8,575 bases of DNA from Muribaculaceae bacterium. Its GTDB lineage: Bacteria > Bacteroidota > Bacteroidia > Bacteroidales > Muribaculaceae. The first letter of the stretch is position 1. Each line of letters starts with the position of its first letter. Shown here in pieces: positions 6,111 to 8,575 of this stretch. The notes beneath the pieces are model-generated. The model had not been told where the DNA came from and made no database searches. It worked only from the letters and a program-made list of their open reading frames with translations. The position numbers and the translations under genes are program-made. The stretch covers positions 1 through 8,575 of the forward strand of contig JAIDKP010000041.1 in assembly GCA_029051445.1 (NCBI GenBank), written 5' to 3'.

Positions 6111-8575
6111 TCAATCGTAGTTGAGTTGGATGTCGTCGATATAGAGTTCAGAACCAACATATTCGCCGCCGGAAACATTTTTATTCCCAGGTCCATATAG
6201 CCAAGATTCGTTGTTTGTGAGACTCGGATTTGCCGATGACTTAAATCTTACCATGATTTTGGATGCAACTTTGTTTACGCGATAGTTGCCGTCATTGTTG
6301 ACAAACTTTGCCGTAACTTTGTTATAAGTGTTTTGGGCTTTGAATTCCAGTTTAATCGTTTCGGAAATCGGCTGATTGTTCTCATCTGTTATTACAGCTT
6401 CAAATTCACCATAATCACTGGAGTTGAATGGAACATATTTATAGTAAAATTCGATTGATATAGGACGTGAAGCAAATGGCATTCCTATATACTTGTCACC
6501 GTCTTTAGTGCCAATGAAGAGCTCGCCTGCTGCAACATTCTGGCAGGTTGAAAATCCGCTTGCGGGATTGCCTGTTCCTGCACCGGCTTTATTGCTTGAG
6601 CCATACCCTACTGTGCGTATTAAGGCTGCATTAGTCCCGGTATGAGATTTGTCGGTATGCAGACTTGCATTTCCTTCAGTGTGTCCGTCAGCATTCGTTG
6701 TAGTGCCCCAAAAGCCTCCATATGAATTGGAATAGTTTGATCTGGAATTTGCTGGAATTGTGCCGCTTGTCGCTTTATAAGCACACCCTCCAGTATTTGT
6801 GCCGTTACCAGATCCAGAGCCGTAAGTGGATATTGTTGTTTCATTAGCAGTCGACCATCCACTTATAGACCATAGATATTGATAGTCTCCCTTCTTGGTT
6901 GCAGACCAAGCTGCTGTTTCAAAACCGGAGTTGGGGAGCTGGAGTTTTTCTTCGGTGGTGAAGGGGCAGCGTGAAAGGTTTAGACCGTTGAGGCTTACAT
7001 TGGCAGTGTATTGCGTGTTGTGTGTGAGTCCTGTAATTTTATATGTCAGAGGGTCATCATCGGATTTTTGAAGCTGATTGTTTTCAAATCCGGTGATCCT
7101 GATGTTTTCAGCTATAATGTCCCGGTATTTAGCACTGTCCGGATTTATGTAAAGTTTGGCATAAGTAGTCCATGTGTCATAGTCGGGAGCTATAGCTTTG
7201 AATGCCGGAACGAAGATCTCGTCTTGCTGACTGATGTTTTCGCCAATGTCGCCGAACACGTTGAAGTATGGTGTTGTCAGCGGTGTGTTGAATGTGAAGA
7301 TGTATTCGTTTTCAGTGTCGCCGTTCTCTATCTTGGTTGGGGTAGCGGGGATGTCGGTGCCGGTATTTGACACGATGTGGAATTTCAGCCACTTTTTGAT
7401 GTTGCTGCCGTTGTAGATCGCTTTGACCTGATAGGTAGGATTGACGACAATGTCTTTTACGGCCTCGACCGAGAATGTCACTGGTGCGAGGTTGACTTTC
7501 AGTGTGTTGTTGTCGGCAAGGGTAGCATCGGTCGTGCGGCCGAGGCGGTCGGTCACTGCCAGTGTGATTGTCTTGGTCTCGCTACCTGCGTCGCGTGACT
7601 TGCATCGCAGCGCTGCCACAAAGTCCTCAAGATAGATTTTGGCAAACTCGCAGTCTTTTTTGAGGTTGAGCATGCGTAGCCCTTTCTGCTCGAGTGTCTT
7701 GACGTCAAGCTCGTCGAGAAGGTTGTAGGTGTCGGGAGCTTCGTCGCCGTCGGCTATAGAGAGTGTGGCTGTTGCGAGTCCCGATCGGGCTGCTATGTTG
7801 AATGCGTAGCCGTCGCTGTGTGTCTCGATAAGATTAACCGGCACTCCGCCTTCAAAGCCTTCGGGAATGATGACCGGTTCGGGAGGTGTGACGAGATCTT
7901 CGAGGTCTTTGGTGAGGTCAATTACGATCGGCTCAACATCGTTGAATGTGTCGTCGAAGCTGACGGTGAGTGTGGCGGTTCCTGTCGATGCTTCAACATC
8001 GAGGGCGACACGGTGGAGAGTGGCTTTCTTTGCAGTAAAATAGCCGATGGTGATGAGCGCGTCGGCCCCCGAAGGCATGACCACACGGGCATCGATGCGC
8101 GCGTTGCCCGGATTGATATATACCGGGCGTGTCTCGCCTGGATTGACAACGAGCGAGTTACCTTCGGCTGAATTGAGTACGATCTTTACCGACTGGAAAT
8201 AGTTTATGAACGATTCGGTCGGCTCAAACATCACCAGCGAGTTGGCGACTTTGGCGGTAAGCGAGACCGAGGTGCTTTTGCCGGCGACTACCGGAAATGT
8301 TGTCTCGCCATAGAGCTGGGGCGACTCGAATCCTTCGGCATTTGTGTTTCCGAAAGTCGCTGTCATCGTGTAGGTGTCGGCAGGAAAGTCCTTGTCGGCA
8401 GGAAATTCGTTGCGCGACGGCCATGTAGCGGAATATGATCCCGATTTATTGGTGAGCGATATAGTGAGCTTGTCGGCTGTCAGCGAGCTGAGTACCGGCA
8501 TGTAGGGTGTGGTGGTGCGTGAAACGACCGACTGTGTGATGGTCTTGTCGGCTTCAAGTGTCAGGTTTATAGCTG
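6111..8575 (-). CDS. DUF4493 and PCMD domain-containing protein, 5' end outside window (at least 820 aa seen)
   Basis: The frame stays open past the ATG at 8501 to the window edge (first whole codon at 8573). That extra stretch reads NLTLEADKTIT...VVSRTTTPY, a typical DUF4493 opening, so the real start and signal peptide lie to the right. Residues below are numbered from 8501. DUF4493 spans roughly the edge to 205 (SPQLYGETTFPV at 60-71, SLTAKVANSLVMF at 80-92). An Ig-like segment follows at about 230-340. A strand-rich part (340-470) precedes a short FN3-like segment (470-515). A PCMD domain occupies about 520-796, from QLPNSGFETAAW to ELYIDDIQLNYD, with an ISIEFYYKYVP block at 681-691. The Gly/Ser/Thr-rich stretch at 560-650 is unusually long. 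It is presumably a lipoprotein like its paralogues. The ligand or activity is unknown. DNA for the last 350 residues or so is AT-rich. Confidence 0.87.
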   Translation of the reverse strand, partial: AINLTLEADKTITQSVVSRTTTPYMPVLSSLTADKLTISLTNKSGSYSATWPSRNEFPADKDFPADTYTMTATFGNTNAEGFESPQLYGETTFPVVAGKSTSVSLTAKVANSLVMFEPTESFINYFQSVKIVLNSAEGNSLVVNPGETRPVYINPGNARIDARVVMPSGADALITIGYFTAKKATLHRVALDVEASTGTATLTVSFDDTFNDVEPIVIDLTKDLEDLVTPPEPVIIPEGFEGGVPVNLIETHSDGYAFNIAARSGLATATLSIADGDEAPDTYNLLDELDVKTLEQKGLRMLNLKKDCEFAKIYLEDFVAALRCKSRDAGSETKTITLAVTDRLGRTTDATLADNNTLKVNLAPVTFSVEAVKDIVVNPTYQVKAIYNGSNIKKWLKFHIVSNTGTDIPATPTKIENGDTENEYIFTFNTPLTTPYFNVFGDIGENISQQDEIFVPAFKAIAPDYDTWTTYAKLYINPDSAKYRDIIAENIRITGFENNQLQKSDDDPLTYKITGLTHNTQYTANVSLNGLNLSRCPFTTEEKLQLPNSGFETAAWSATKKGDYQYLWSISGWSTANETTISTYGSGSGNGTNTGGCAYKATSGTIPANSRSNYSNSYGGFWGTTTNADGHTEGNASLHTDKSHTGTNAALIRTVGYGSSNKAGAGTGNPASGFSTCQNVAAGELFIGTKDGDKYIGMPFASRPISIEFYYKYVPFNSSDYGEFEAVITDENNQPISETIKLEFKAQNTYNKVTAKFVNNDGNYRVNKVASKIMVRFKSSANPSLTNNESWLYGPGNKNVSGGEYVGSELYIDDIQLNYD

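Noticed and set aside
6106..6114. TTG at 6114-6112 as the start of the long RAYT gene
   Set aside because: It overlaps the upstream stop codon and is a rare start; the ATG at 6105 in the same frame is preferred, though neither is proven because the first 65 or so residues are not conserved.

Overview
The window reads as a chromosomal accessory segment from a member of the order Bacteroidales. The family could be Muribaculaceae, Bacteroidaceae or Prevotellaceae; I cannot settle which from sequence alone. The order-level call rests on four consecutive genes for DUF4493-type proteins. The three whose start is visible have lipoprotein signal peptides with an acidic stretch after the Cys, and two carry a C-terminal PCMD domain (Pfam 'putative carbohydrate metabolism domain'). 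This combination is typical of Bacteroidales. None of the visible gene starts has a clear Shine-Dalgarno sequence, which also fits the phylum.

All six genes lie on the minus strand and are transcribed from right to left. In transcription order they are: (1) a large DUF4493 + Ig/FN3-like + PCMD protein (6111-8575, 5' end outside the window); (2) an IS200-like HUH transposase of the REP-associated (RAYT) type (5296-6105); (3) a short lipoprotein that is almost only a DUF4493 domain (4570-5292); (4) a DUF4493 lipoprotein with a long Asp/Pro/Glu tandem-repeat linker (2973-4550); (5) a DUF4493 + Ig-like + FN3-like + PCMD lipoprotein (708-2957); and (6) a second, shorter RAYT (123-593). Genes 1 to 5 are separated by 3 to 19 bp and look like one transcript. 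A strong hairpin lies 4 bp after gene 5, and a perfect 26-bp palindrome (2-27) lies beyond gene 6.

The lipoproteins are probably exported and anchored in the outer membrane, possibly facing outward. Their size and domain content suggest a cell-surface assembly or a set of glycan- or host-facing proteins, but nothing in the sequence fixes a ligand or an enzymatic activity. The promoter must lie to the right of the window.

The most notable structure is the REP-like DNA around and inside the two transposase genes. The short RAYT gene is bracketed by two outward-pointing hairpins with GTAG heads, a REPtron-like layout. A third hairpin with the same core sits at the end of gene 5. The long RAYT gene contains three copies of a different GTAG-headed palindrome inside its own open reading frame. 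One of them lies in frame between the HUH motif and the catalytic-Tyr region. Each transposase therefore goes with its own palindrome family. A second observation is compositional: in both DUF4493-PCMD genes the N-terminal DUF4493 part is GC-rich and the C-terminal part is AT-rich, which suggests mosaic origin.
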